From positions 1-35,115 of the forward strand of contig CAAGHL010000030.1 of NCBI GenBank assembly GCA_900769665.1: a stretch of DNA of 35,115 bases. The letters are read 5' to 3'. Both the position numbers and the translations under genes were made by a program. Source of the stretch: Clostridia bacterium (GTDB lineage: Bacteria; Bacillota; Clostridia; Christensenellales; CAG-314). The notes under the pieces were generated by a model that made no database searches, was not told the origin of the DNA, and saw only the letters and a list, made by a program, of their open reading frames with translations. Positions 1 through 7,481 of the stretch are shown here, piece by piece; position 1 is the stretch's first letter; the number at the start of each line of letters is the position of its first letter.

Positions 1-52
1 CAATTCTTCTTACTATTCTGTTGTCAAGCTTCACGCTGTCGTTTCTCAACAG
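1..52 (-). other. Probable 16S rRNA leader (leftward, leaves the window)
   Basis: Read on the minus strand, this stretch follows directly after a strong promoter. It contains a short GCTGT/ACAGC hairpin and then a segment ending CTTGACAACAGAATAGTAAG. That segment resembles the conserved CTTTGAAAACT-type leader that precedes 16S genes in Firmicutes such as Bacillus subtilis. No rRNA sequence itself is inside the window, so the assignment is inference from the promoter type and this similarity. It could instead be the leader of another highly expressed RNA. Confidence 0.45.
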
Positions 53-59
53 CCTATTT

Positions 60-133
60 ATAATACTACATACGACTTTTTTCGTCAAGTATTTTTTATC
101 ACTTTTTTTAACTTTTTTTTGAAAGTTTTTTTT
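60..133 (-). promoter_or_regulatory. Strong leftward promoter with A-tract UP element
   Basis: On the minus strand TTGACG (83-88) and TATTAT (60-65) are separated by exactly 17 bases. Immediately upstream are four phased A-tracts (T-runs on the plus strand at 92-97, 103-109, 113-120 and 126-133). This is the arrangement of an UP element typical of stable-RNA promoters. Transcription runs leftward out of the window. Confidence 0.7.
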
Positions 134-455
134 AGGCTCTTTTCCCTCTCATTATTACGTCAAACTCGCACGCATTTACCGTTGTCAATTACTACACTTC
201 TTCTATTCGCAATTGCTTGCCTACAGCCAATCGCCACAAAATAAGCCAAACAAGATTTTTGCCAACACAATATATTGAAAGTCGCCGCACGAATAAATCG
301 GCGACGACTTTTCGATACAATTGTCAAATACTATTTGCAAGCAAACTTTCTTTGCTTAACACATACGATTGCACACCCACTCGCCCGATCTACATGCAAA
401 CATATTTATACGCACGCATACGCGCACGCGCGTGGGGCGGAATGGGAGGGACTGA
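134..455. other. Gene-free stretch between the leftward promoter and galM
   Basis: No convincing gene is present: the short open frames here lack a Shine-Dalgarno site and look random. The only structure I see is a 28-base perfectly alternating pyrimidine-purine run at 407-434, rich in CG and CA steps. No clear terminator for galM was found. Confidence 0.5.
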
Positions 456-1424
456 TTACTTTTGGGCGAAGGTGAGGGAAATGTAGTGAGTTTGCGTTTC
501 GCCTGACTTCAGTATCGGTTTGGCAAAGCCGTCCATGTTGATTGCGTTAGGCACAAATTGTGGTTCCAACGCAACTCCTCCGCGAGCAGTGGGATCGCTA
601 ACGGCACGTTTTTCCTCGCCGCCCGCGCCCGTGTACATTTGCATTGCAGGCATGTCTGTGTAGATGTCCATGGTAATGCCGCTTTGGTCACCCGTCATGG
701 TTGCCGCATGGTTGCCGTTAAGGATAAAGTTGTGGTCGTAAATACCGCGCTCCGTCTTGTCACGTCCCACTTGCTTTGCCGTGCGGAAGTCAAACGGCGT
801 TCCGTCCACGGGCAACACCTTTCCGAGAGGGATAAGCTCCTCGTCCACGGGGGTGTAGCCGTCGGCGTAAATTGCCAAAATGTTGGAGTTGGCACCGCCT
901 ACTTGTCCGTTGAGGTTGAAATAGAAGTGATGTGTGGGGGCCCAAACGGTGTCCTTGGTGGACACTGCCGAGTAGTCGATACGGAAGGTGCGATCCTTCA
1001 AGGTAAACTTGACGGTAAATGTCAGTTCCCCGGGGAAGCCTTCCTCGCCGTCGGCGGAAACGTAGGTCATCGTGATGCCGTCAGGAGTTTCCTCAACGTC
1101 GAAAAACTTGTGGTTGAAGCCTACTTTGCCGCCGTGCAGTTGGTTGTTGCCTTCGTTTTTGATAACGTTGTAGGTTGTGCCGTCAAGCGTAAACTTTGCG
1201 TCGGCAATGCGGTTTGCCACACGTCCGATTGCGCCGCACACGTAGCCGCCGCGATTTTTGTAGTCCTCTGCATGGGCGAAACTTTGCACTGTTTCCACTC
1301 CGTCCACCACTATGCTTTGTACCGCCGCGCCGAAGTTGATTACCGACACCGTTACGCCGTTACCGGAAAGCGTGTACTTATACACGTCCTTGCCGTCGAT
1401 TGTTCCGAAAAGTTGTTTAGTCAT
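456..1424 (-). CDS. galM: Aldose 1-epimerase (mutarotase)
   Basis: The 322-residue product matches the GalM family over its full length. It interconverts alpha and beta anomers of aldoses such as galactose and glucose in the cytoplasm, feeding the Leloir pathway. Visible landmarks are the GAIGRVANRI motif near residues 64-73, NNQLHGG with the family histidine at H97, the THHFYFNL segment with the catalytic histidine at H166, and EPQFVPNAIN with the catalytic-base glutamate at E287. The frame is open further upstream, but ATG 1424 is preferred because it begins the conserved N terminus and has a GAGAAAG-like site 5 bases upstream. No other galactose gene is adjacent, so the gene is probably monocistronic. 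Confidence 0.93.
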   Translation of the reverse strand: MTKQLFGTIDGKDVYKYTLSGNGVTVSVINFGAAVQSIVVDGVETVQSFAHAEDYKNRGGYVCGAIGRVANRIADAKFTLDGTTYNVIKNEGNNQLHGGKVGFNHKFFDVEETPDGITMTYVSADGEEGFPGELTFTVKFTLKDRTFRIDYSAVSTKDTVWAPTHHFYFNLNGQVGGANSNILAIYADGYTPVDEELIPLGKVLPVDGTPFDFRTAKQVGRDKTERGIYDHNFILNGNHAATMTGDQSGITMDIYTDMPAMQMYTGAGGEEKRAVSDPTARGGVALEPQFVPNAINMDGFAKPILKSGETQTHYISLTFAQK

Positions 1425-1565
1425 TGTCTTTCTCGCTTTAGTAAATTTATTGTTTAGCGCACTGTTTATGTCGTGCGCCGTATTTCGTTTTTGTCGTTTT
1501 TCCGTCGCCACCGAAGGTATTGCCTGTTCGTTTACACGCTGTTGCCGCAACAACAAAAACAGTCG

Positions 1566-1895
1566 TTACTTCAATGTAAGGGTGTAGCTGCCCTCGATCA
1601 GCTTCAAAATTTGGTCATCCGTCATGTCGCCGTCCAAACGCAAAGTAATCCAATGTTTTTTGTTCATGTGGTATGCCGCCTCCACCGAACTAAACATATG
1701 GCGCAACAAAACGCAGTCATCGGGCGTTGCCTTTAAGTTGATACACATAAAACCGTTTCTGTAATAAATCATAGCGAAACTCTTTTGCGTACCGTTGTGC
1801 CGCATCACCGTCCAATTGCTGTCGTGAAACGGGTAATCTTCGTAACACATGCCCAACTGCAAGCATGCTTCCACTGCTTCGTTGCGTGTTTTCAT
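1566..1895 (-). CDS. MmcQ/YjbR family protein
   Basis: This 109-residue protein has the small YjbR (CyaY-like fold) pattern: an N-terminal helix (NEAVEACLQLG), a Y-x-D-x-P-F-like segment, a strand with F-A-M-I, a central CINLKATPDDC motif and a C-terminal HWITLRLDG...DDQILKLIEGSY block. The family has been proposed to bind DNA, but its role is poorly established. ATG 1895 is chosen over an upstream TTG because AAAGGAAG sits 8 bases before it. It lies between recX and galM on the same strand but separated by 70-140 bases, so co-transcription is uncertain. Confidence 0.8.
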   Translation of the reverse strand: MKTRNEAVEACLQLGMCYEDYPFHDSNWTVMRHNGTQKSFAMIYYRNGFMCINLKATPDDCVLLRHMFSSVEAAYHMNKKHWITLRLDGDMTDDQILKLIEGSYTLTLK

Positions 1896-2008
1896 TGCAA
1901 AATCTTCCTTTGTAAAGCGTTTTTCTACCGACAAAATGGCTCATCGATAGAGTTTTACACAATCGTTTTGAGACTTTTATTGCGAAAATTTACCGTTTTT
2001 AGCAATAA

Positions 2009-2653
2009 TCAATCCAAGTAATCGTCTTGTTCGTCAACGGCAAGTTTGTCCTTGTAAGCACGCACCACGCTGTTGACAATGTCGAAATCGTACCCGCGCG
2101 AAACAAGGTAACGTTGCAGTTTTACTATCGTTTTGATGTCGCAATCCTTTCCGCGCATGTAGCGTTCAGCAAGACGTGTGGCATTGTCAAGGCTGGAATC
2201 GCGTTCCTGCTCGGAAACTTCCTCCGCTTCCGACAGTTTGATACCACGTTGAATCAGCTCCTGCTTGACACGGCGTGCGCCTTTCGATTGACTGTTTTGC
2301 TCCACGTAGGCTTGCGCATAGGCTTTGTCGTCGATGTAGCCGTAGTACTTCATTTTGTCCATTACGTAGTTGACTACGGCAGGGGCGTACTCCTTGTCGG
2401 TAAGATACTTGCGCAACTGAAAGGACGTTTTACGACCGCGCGCAATGTAGTTCATTGCTCGTTCCAACGCAACGGATTGTTCAGTATCCAACGCCGCCTC
2501 GGCAAGCTGCGTTTCGGTAACTTCGGTGCCGATTTTCAACCCGAGTTTCATCACCGTCAGCAATTCCAGCGCCAAAACATACTCGCCGTCCACATACACG
2601 TTGACGCGAGATTTGTTGCGCTTTTGCGGTTGAATGTCCGTTATCTTTTGCAT
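2009..2653 (-). CDS. recX: RecX family regulatory protein
   Basis: The 214-residue product fits RecX, which modulates RecA filaments during recombination and the SOS response. It shows the tandem three-helix pattern of the family: an N-terminal VNVYVDGEYVLAL strand region, then repeats starting AMNYIARGRKTSFQLRKYL, MDKMKYYGYIDDKAYAQAYVE and KGARRVKQELIQRGI. The last repeat ends KLQRYLVSRGYDFDIVNSVV. The length is normal for RecX of Firmicutes. A TAGGTAGGA sequence precedes the ATG. recA is not in the window. Assignment rests on repeat pattern and length. Confidence 0.88.
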   Translation of the reverse strand: MQKITDIQPQKRNKSRVNVYVDGEYVLALELLTVMKLGLKIGTEVTETQLAEAALDTEQSVALERAMNYIARGRKTSFQLRKYLTDKEYAPAVVNYVMDKMKYYGYIDDKAYAQAYVEQNSQSKGARRVKQELIQRGIKLSEAEEVSEQERDSSLDNATRLAERYMRGKDCDIKTIVKLQRYLVSRGYDFDIVNSVVRAYKDKLAVDEQDDYLD

Positions 2654-2816
2654 GTTTTGTCCTACCTACTTGTTGCTACGCCTAATTGTACCACAACTAA
2701 ATAAAGTTGGCAACGATTACGACAACTCGCACGCATTTTTGCCGATTTTTGCATGGTACACGACCGCTCACACAGCCGCAAACACAAACTGCGACGGCAA
2801 CGCACTACCGCTGTTA

Positions 2817-3197
2817 CTAGCCACGCAACGAATTGTATTTTTCCACCGCTTGGCGGTATCTCGCCGCAACCTTGCTGAGGTAGGTTTGACGTTCCGACGG
2901 GGTCAAATCCGCCATGTAGTCCTTGTCGGCAAGGCGCATGATGGGGTTGGTGACGATTTCGTCGCCCGTCAGTATGTCCACCACCTTACGGTAGAACTCC
3001 TCCTCGCGGCAAAAGCCGTCGTAGTCGTAAATTTGGCGTTCGATACTGCGCTTGTGCTCTTCCGAAAGCTTGCGTGTGTTGACGCCCGTCGTTGCGGCGA
3101 CCTCTCGTTCCTGTTGCAAGCGTAGGCGTGCGTTTTCCCAAAAGCCGTTTTTCATGCGCTCCTTGGCGCGTTTGGCGTATTCCTTGAATGTTGACAT
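2817..3197 (-). CDS. Hypothetical protein (126 aa), charged and helical
   Basis: I do not recognise this protein. ATG 3197 is set by a perfect CGGAGGAAC site just upstream; the longer open frame before it is not conserved-looking. The product begins with a basic amphipathic stretch (KEYAKRAKERMKNGFWENARLRL), is rich in Arg, Lys and Glu, and lacks a signal peptide or membrane segments. Two cysteines or fewer are present, so a zinc site is unlikely. It lies downstream of rpsU behind a terminator, so it probably has its own promoter. A small nucleic-acid-associated or ribosome-associated role is possible because of its charge and neighbour, but this is speculation. Confidence 0.6.
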   Translation of the reverse strand: MSTFKEYAKRAKERMKNGFWENARLRLQQEREVAATTGVNTRKLSEEHKRSIERQIYDYDGFCREEEFYRKVVDILTGDEIVTNPIMRLADKDYMADLTPSERQTYLSKVAARYRQAVEKYNSLRG

Positions 3198-3400
3198 TTG
3201 TTCCTCCGTGTTGACCGTTGCCGGCAGACGATTACCTCGCCCACACGCAACGTCATTGCAATGTAAAATGTTGAAGTCGTATTTGTCATCATTCGTATAT
3301 CGTTGCCTAGCAAAGCAGCACAAATGCGTTGTCGGTCGGCAAGGTGCTCCACGCAACCGTTGCAACGCTCCTTTTGCACTGCCACTGCGGCATCTCGGGT

Positions 3401-3436
3401 AAAAAATAAACTGCCTATCAAATCGATAAGCAGTTT
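3401..3436 (-). terminator. Intrinsic terminator after rpsU
   Basis: On the minus strand a 12-bp stem with one G-T pair is formed by AAACTGCTTATC (3425-3436) and GATAGGCAGTTT (3408-3419). The loop is 5 bases. The stem is followed by an A/T run, ATTTTTT (3401-3407). It lies 15 bases after the S21 stop codon. Confidence 0.85.
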
Positions 3437-3450
3437 CTTCTTTAGTAAAA

Positions 3451-3627
3451 TTACATCTTGGAACGTTTGCGAGCAGCTTCCGCCTTCTTCTTACGTCTTA
3501 CGCTGGGTTTCTCGTATTGTTCCTTTTTACGAAGGTCACCGATGATACCGTCGCGGGCACAACGTCTTTTGAAACGACGCAATGCGCTGTCCAATGATTC
3601 GTTTTCACCGACTTTGATTGTAGCCAT
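3451..3627 (-). CDS. rpsU: 30S ribosomal protein S21
   Basis: The 58-residue protein starts MATIKVGENESLDSALRRF, the S21 signature. It continues with the basic KRRCARDGI and the Lys/Arg-rich C terminus typical of bS21. It is part of the small subunit platform near the 3' end of 16S rRNA. The start is fixed by the conserved N terminus and by AAAGGGGG and AAGGA upstream. A terminator follows, and a TTGACA-type promoter precedes it, so it can be expressed alone. In many Firmicutes rpsU follows a HIT-family gene; here an ECF transporter gene sits between them. Confidence 0.97.
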   Translation of the reverse strand: MATIKVGENESLDSALRRFKRRCARDGIIGDLRKKEQYEKPSVRRKKKAEAARKRSKM

Positions 3628-3674
3628 TTCCTTTTCGCCCCCTTTCCCGTACATCGGGTCAAATTCGTACTTAC

Positions 3675-3705
3675 ATATTATTACATAACGCCGACCGTTT
3701 GTCAA
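3675..3705 (-). promoter_or_regulatory. Promoter of rpsU
   Basis: TTGACA (3700-3705, minus strand) is followed after 17 bases by AATAAT, or after 19 bases by TAATAT, in an AT-rich stretch. It lies about 50 bases upstream of the S21 start. Confidence 0.6.
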
Positions 3706-3764
3706 TGATTTTTTTGCAAAAATCGGCAAATATTGTAACGGATTTTTTGCGGTTTATCGCTGTA

Positions 3765-4301
3765 TTACTCTTTATTTTGGCTGTCGGGTTGTCGGTCGTC
3801 CGCCGTTGCAGTTTGCGGTTCGTCAAACAAATGCAGTTTGCCCACAATCTTTGTTAGAGGGAACGCCACTACCGTGCACACTGCGCCTTGTAGCAAGTTG
3901 AACGGAAAGTCCGCCCACGCAACAGCAATACCGACGGTTGCCCACTCGTAGAAGAAGTAACCTGCGCCAAGCACCACCGTTGCGACAACCAAGCCGAGTA
4001 CCAACGTCCACCAAGGGCGCACGCGACGGTAAATCGCCCACACCACAACTACCATAAGAGACTTTACCACTGCCGTAACGATTGCGTAGTTGGCGTAACC
4101 TGCGGCAAGGTCGGCAAGCGCCGCACCGAGCGCCGAAGCGACAACGGCATAGGGCAACGGCAACAACGCCGCGGACAGAAACACGAACGTGTCGCCCAAG
4201 TGCACATATCCTGCGCCGGCAAGGGGAATTTTGGCAAAAGCAGTGCATATGAAAGTAAGCGCGGCAAACAGAGCCGAGTATACACAAAATTTCAATTTCA
4301 T
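3765..4301 (-). CDS. ECF transporter S component (substrate unknown)
   Basis: This is a 178-residue integral membrane protein with about five or six hydrophobic segments and a short polar C-terminal tail. The pattern (N-terminal helix with ALFAALTFICTAFAKIP, then G-x-x-HLGDTFVFLSAALLPLPYAVVASALGAALADL) is typical of substrate-binding S components of energy-coupling factor transporters of the DUF1393 type. These proteins capture vitamins or related small molecules and share a common EcfA/EcfT energising module encoded elsewhere. ATG 4301 begins the conserved N terminus and lies 13 bases after the HIT stop codon, suggesting co-transcription with it. The Shine-Dalgarno site is weak. No riboswitch is visible, so the substrate cannot be inferred. 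Confidence 0.82.
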   Translation of the reverse strand: MKLKFCVYSALFAALTFICTAFAKIPLAGAGYVHLGDTFVFLSAALLPLPYAVVASALGAALADLAAGYANYAIVTAVVKSLMVVVVWAIYRRVRPWWTLVLGLVVATVVLGAGYFFYEWATVGIAVAWADFPFNLLQGAVCTVVAFPLTKIVGKLHLFDEPQTATADDRQPDSQNKE

Positions 4302-4314
4302 CTCAACAATCTCA

Positions 4315-4716
4315 CTACATCTTAAATTGGTCACAAATTGCAGCAAGATCGTAACTGTGCTTGTCTCTAAACGGCCAAGAGTCCACACCGTCGCCCTTTT
4401 TGCGAGGGATAATGTGGAAATGCAAGTGGAACACGGATTGTTGCGCCGCTTCTCCGCTGGCATTAAGTATGTTTACGCCCTCGTAACCAAGGTCGTCAAC
4501 GTAGTGTTTGGAAATTTTTTGTACGGCTTGCATAACCTTTGCCAAGTACTCCGGGTCACAATCCAACACGTTTGTCGCATGGCACTTGGGCACTACAAGG
4601 GTGTGTCCGTACACGTCGCACGCAATGTCGAGGAAAGCGTACACGTAGTCGTCTTCGTAAATTTTGTAAGACGGAATTTGTCCGTCGATTATCTTACAAA
4701 ACAAACAATCTTTCAT
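4315..4716 (-). CDS. HIT family nucleotide-binding protein
   Basis: The 133-residue protein carries the histidine triad HLHFHIIP at residues 97-104, with H99 as the expected nucleophile of the Hint branch. It also has the N-terminal CLFCKIIDGQIPS signature. Hint proteins hydrolyse purine nucleoside phosphoramidates in the cytoplasm. An AAGGAG site lies 8 bases upstream of the ATG. Its place between mtaB and rpsU is the usual Firmicute neighbourhood. It is followed after 13 bases by the ECF transporter gene, with which it is probably co-transcribed. Confidence 0.95.
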   Translation of the reverse strand: MKDCLFCKIIDGQIPSYKIYEDDYVYAFLDIACDVYGHTLVVPKCHATNVLDCDPEYLAKVMQAVQKISKHYVDDLGYEGVNILNASGEAAQQSVFHLHFHIIPRKKGDGVDSWPFRDKHSYDLAAICDQFKM

Positions 4717-4864
4717 TTATTTACTCCTTCGGCTGCGCTAAGCAACCAAGTTTTGTCAAGTTTTTTTTATTTTCGATTGCAACTAAATTTGCGCACGTTT
4801 GGTTGCAAAATTCGTGATACGTATGCAAAATTTTACAACATTTCGGCAAACTTTGCATTACTCG

Positions 4865-6109
4865 CTAACCTTGCACCGGCGTTGCAGTTGCGCCGTCGGC
4901 ATACGGCTCGCCGACAACCACGTCCACAAGCGTACCTACCGTTAACGGGTCTGCGTCGAAGTACACACGCAAATAGTTTGGAGTGTATCCGACAGCTTTG
5001 CCGTCGACGATTTCCTCCACAAGCACACGTTGCACCGAGCCTTTGTTGGCAAGGGCAAAACGCTCCTTAAGTTGCAGTTTCAACTCGCCCAACACTTCGG
5101 CTCGATGTTTCTTGACGACAGGGTCGGTATCTTTCCACTTTGCCGAAACGGCACCTTGTCGAGGCGAATAAGGAAACACATGCACGTCGGCAAAACCGAC
5201 CTTTTGTACAAACGCCAATGTTTGAGCAAACTCCTCGTCCGTTTCGCCACAAAAGCCCACTATCACGTCGGTGGTAATTGCCGCCGTCGGAAACACACGA
5301 CGTATCGATTCCACCGCAGCGAAGTAAGTTGCGGTGTCGTATTTGCGATTCATTCGTTTTAGCGTTGCGTCACAACCGCTTTGCAACGACAGATGAAAAT
5401 GCGGACAAAAATTAACATGGGTAAGCGATTGCAACAGTTCCTCCGTCACAACGCCTGCTTCCAAACTACCCAATCGTAATCTTGTCGGCACGTTTGTCAA
5501 AGCGGCAAACAACATCGGCAAGCTTTCGCCCGTATCCCGCCCGAACTGCGAAATGTCAATACCTGTAATAACCGTTTCGGCGGCGTTGGCTTGTTTTACT
5601 TCCGCAACCACATCGGCAACACGTCTGCTGCGACTGCGACCGCGCAAATACGGCACGATACAGTAGGTGCAAAAATTGTTGCAACCGTCCTGAATTTTGA
5701 CAAAAGCACGTGTGTGCTCCTGCGTGGAAGTGACCGTTTCCTCGTAGGCGGACGGGATTTGTTCCACATCCACGCCTTCGCCGAGTATTTCGTCCACGAC
5801 CTTTGTTTTGCCGTGAACGCCCTTGACTATCGTCACGTTGGCAAGCCCTTCAAACTGCGCAGGGTTCTTTTCCGAGGCGCAACCGACCACCACAACCCTA
5901 CAATTGGGGTTAAGTTTGCGTGCGCGTGTGACGAGTTGGCGAGATTTCTTCTCCGCTTCCGCAGTAATTGCACAAGTATTTAGCACGAACACGTCGGCAG
6001 GCTCCAACCCGTGAAAAGCGTCATGCCCCGCGGCACACAATGCCGAGACAATTTGTCCGCTTTCGTATAAATTTGTTTTGCACCCGAGGGTGAATACAGC
6101 AATTCTCAT
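4865..6109 (-). CDS. mtaB: tRNA t6A37 methylthiotransferase
   Basis: The 414-residue product is a radical-SAM methylthiotransferase of the MtaB branch, which converts t6A at position 37 of tRNAs to ms2t6A. The N-terminal UPF0004 domain has C10, C46 and C77 for the auxiliary iron-sulfur cluster. The radical-SAM motif CNNFCTYC gives C143, C147 and C150. The C-terminal ~65 residues form a TRAM-like RNA-binding domain. ATG 6109 begins the conserved MRIAVFTLGCKTN; an upstream ATG would overlap prmA and adds non-conserved residues. No strong Shine-Dalgarno site is seen, which fits translational coupling to prmA, whose stop is 11 bases away. Confidence 0.94.
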   Translation of the reverse strand: MRIAVFTLGCKTNLYESGQIVSALCAAGHDAFHGLEPADVFVLNTCAITAEAEKKSRQLVTRARKLNPNCRVVVVGCASEKNPAQFEGLANVTIVKGVHGKTKVVDEILGEGVDVEQIPSAYEETVTSTQEHTRAFVKIQDGCNNFCTYCIVPYLRGRSRSRRVADVVAEVKQANAAETVITGIDISQFGRDTGESLPMLFAALTNVPTRLRLGSLEAGVVTEELLQSLTHVNFCPHFHLSLQSGCDATLKRMNRKYDTATYFAAVESIRRVFPTAAITTDVIVGFCGETDEEFAQTLAFVQKVGFADVHVFPYSPRQGAVSAKWKDTDPVVKKHRAEVLGELKLQLKERFALANKGSVQRVLVEEIVDGKAVGYTPNYLRVYFDADPLTVGTLVDVVVGEPYADGATATPVQG

Positions 6110-6120
6110 CTTGGTAATTT

Positions 6121-7035
6121 CTACTTTGCCGTCAAACAAAGCGCGCGCCATTCGCCGAGAGATTTTTCCTCGACAACGTCAAACGTTTTGCCGTACATTT
6201 CCTTGACGTAATCCAACTTGACATCCAAAATTCCCGACAGCACAACCGTCGCGCCACTGTCTACGACCGTTGCGATATCTTGGTACAAACCCGCCAAAAT
6301 ATCGGCGGTAAGGTTGGCAAATACCACATCGAATTTGCCATTCGTTTGCTCGGTAAGGTTGCCTGCGTGTATCTTGCACTTTGCGGTAAGTCCGTTTATT
6401 TCCGCATTGTGACAGGCTATGTCAACCGCTTGCCGATCTATATCCACAAGTTCGGCGCTTTTCGCACCCAACATTAACGCCGATAAGCCCAAAATTCCGC
6501 TGCCGCAACCTACGTCAAGCACACGTTTGCCGCCAAGAGGCAACTGTTCGGCAAAAGCAAGGCACATACTTGTGGTTTCGTGCTGTCCCGTGCCGAATGC
6601 AATGCCCGTATCCAGCAACAACACCTTTTTGTCGGTGGTGACTTGTTGCCACTCGGGGCAAATAACTATCTTTTCCGTTTCGATGGGTTTGAAAGTTTCC
6701 TTCCATTTGTCCACCCAACTGTCGCCGTCCACACTGCGCACGGACATACTTAGCGACCCTGCATTTGTCAGCGTGGCAAATTTTTTGCGCAAAAAATCAA
6801 GGACACCATCGGTGTCCTCGGTCTCGCAATATCCCTTGACGAGTACTTCCTTGTCGTAAGGTTTCTCCGCCACATCGTCCTTGTAGTCCCAAGAAGGATT
6901 GTCAAGCAAATCGTTGATGTCGTATATGCTCACGCCGCCTTCCATGCACACTTCCTCAAGAAAGTACGCAATAAGTTCGGCGCTTTCACGATTGGTCTTG
7001 ACGGTGATTTCCGAATATAGCACTGTTAGCCTCAC
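6121..7035 (-). CDS. prmA: Ribosomal protein L11 methyltransferase
   Basis: The 304-residue protein is a SAM-dependent methyltransferase of the PrmA family that trimethylates ribosomal protein L11. The family motif DTGIAFGTGQHETT occurs at residues 142-155, the SAM-binding VLDVGCGSGILG begins at residue 172, and the downstream VVFANLTADIL motif is present. The start codon overlaps the padR stop by 4 bases (ATGA), a sign of translational coupling. In many Firmicutes dnaJ lies immediately upstream; here that position is occupied by padR, and dnaJ is found at the far right of the window. rsmE, often next to prmA, is absent. Confidence 0.95.
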   Translation of the reverse strand: MRLTVLYSEITVKTNRESAELIAYFLEEVCMEGGVSIYDINDLLDNPSWDYKDDVAEKPYDKEVLVKGYCETEDTDGVLDFLRKKFATLTNAGSLSMSVRSVDGDSWVDKWKETFKPIETEKIVICPEWQQVTTDKKVLLLDTGIAFGTGQHETTSMCLAFAEQLPLGGKRVLDVGCGSGILGLSALMLGAKSAELVDIDRQAVDIACHNAEINGLTAKCKIHAGNLTEQTNGKFDVVFANLTADILAGLYQDIATVVDSGATVVLSGILDVKLDYVKEMYGKTFDVVEEKSLGEWRALCLTAK

Positions 7036-7355
7036 TTAATCAATATGTCGATAAGGCGTTTGGCGTTTTCCCACTCACGCTTGTTTACTTCGTACATCTG
7101 ACGTCCCTTGTCGGTAATCGTGTAATACTTGCGTGTTGCGCCGACGTTTTCGCCCCAGTAACCGCGTATGCACTCCATGTCTTCCAATCGGTGATAGGCA
7201 GAATACAGGCTTTGTTCGTTAGGTACATACAGGCTATTTGTTTTGGACGAAATATACTTACGTATTTCGTTGCCGTACTTAGTGCCGTCCATCAACGCCG
7301 ACAAAACAAACGTGTCGATGTGTCCCCTAAGTAAATCACTTGAAATTACTTTCAT
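7032..7355 (-). CDS. PadR family transcriptional regulator
   Basis: The 107-residue protein is a short PadR-type winged-helix regulator. It opens with LLRGHIDTFVLSALMDGTKYGNEI, followed by the recognition region NEQSLYSAYHRLEDMECIRGYW and the wing TRKYYTITDKGRQMY. A short C-terminal dimerisation helix ends the protein. PadR proteins usually repress membrane-stress, efflux or catabolic genes and often their own promoter. It is the first gene of the padR-prmA-mtaB unit and overlaps prmA by 4 bases. Its promoter is bracketed by an 11-bp perfect inverted repeat, a candidate autoregulatory operator. The two membrane-protein genes upstream could be additional targets (inference). Confidence 0.9.
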   Translation of the reverse strand: MKVISSDLLRGHIDTFVLSALMDGTKYGNEIRKYISSKTNSLYVPNEQSLYSAYHRLEDMECIRGYWGENVGATRKYYTITDKGRQMYEVNKREWENAKRLIDILIK

Positions 7356-7390
7356 TTTTTTCTCCGAGTTACATTACTATGTCTAACATA

Positions 7391-7419
7391 AAGATAAACC
7401 CTTTCGCACTTTTTGTCAA
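7391..7419 (-). promoter_or_regulatory. Promoter of padR-prmA-mtaB
   Basis: On the minus strand TTGACA (7414-7419), a 17-base spacer and TATCTT (7391-7396) form a near-consensus promoter about 36 bases upstream of the padR start. Confidence 0.75.
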
Positions 7420-7436
7420 GTAGGAAAAGGGTTTAT
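7394..7436. promoter_or_regulatory. 11-bp inverted repeat around the padR promoter
   Basis: ATAAACCCTTT (7394-7404) and AAAGGGTTTAT (7426-7436) are perfect inverted copies 21 bases apart. The left copy overlaps the -10 and the right copy lies just upstream of the -35, so a dimer bound at both could block the promoter. It might instead, or also, act as a weak hairpin terminator for the membrane-protein gene ending at 7482, but no long T-run follows on the minus strand. Confidence 0.5.
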
Positions 7437-7481
7437 TTTCATAAAAGAAATTTTTGTCAAATTTTTCGTTTTACGACAAAC

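Noticed and set aside
558..1457. 299-codon open frame on the plus strand
   Set aside because: Antisense shadow of galM, which has all family motifs on the other strand.
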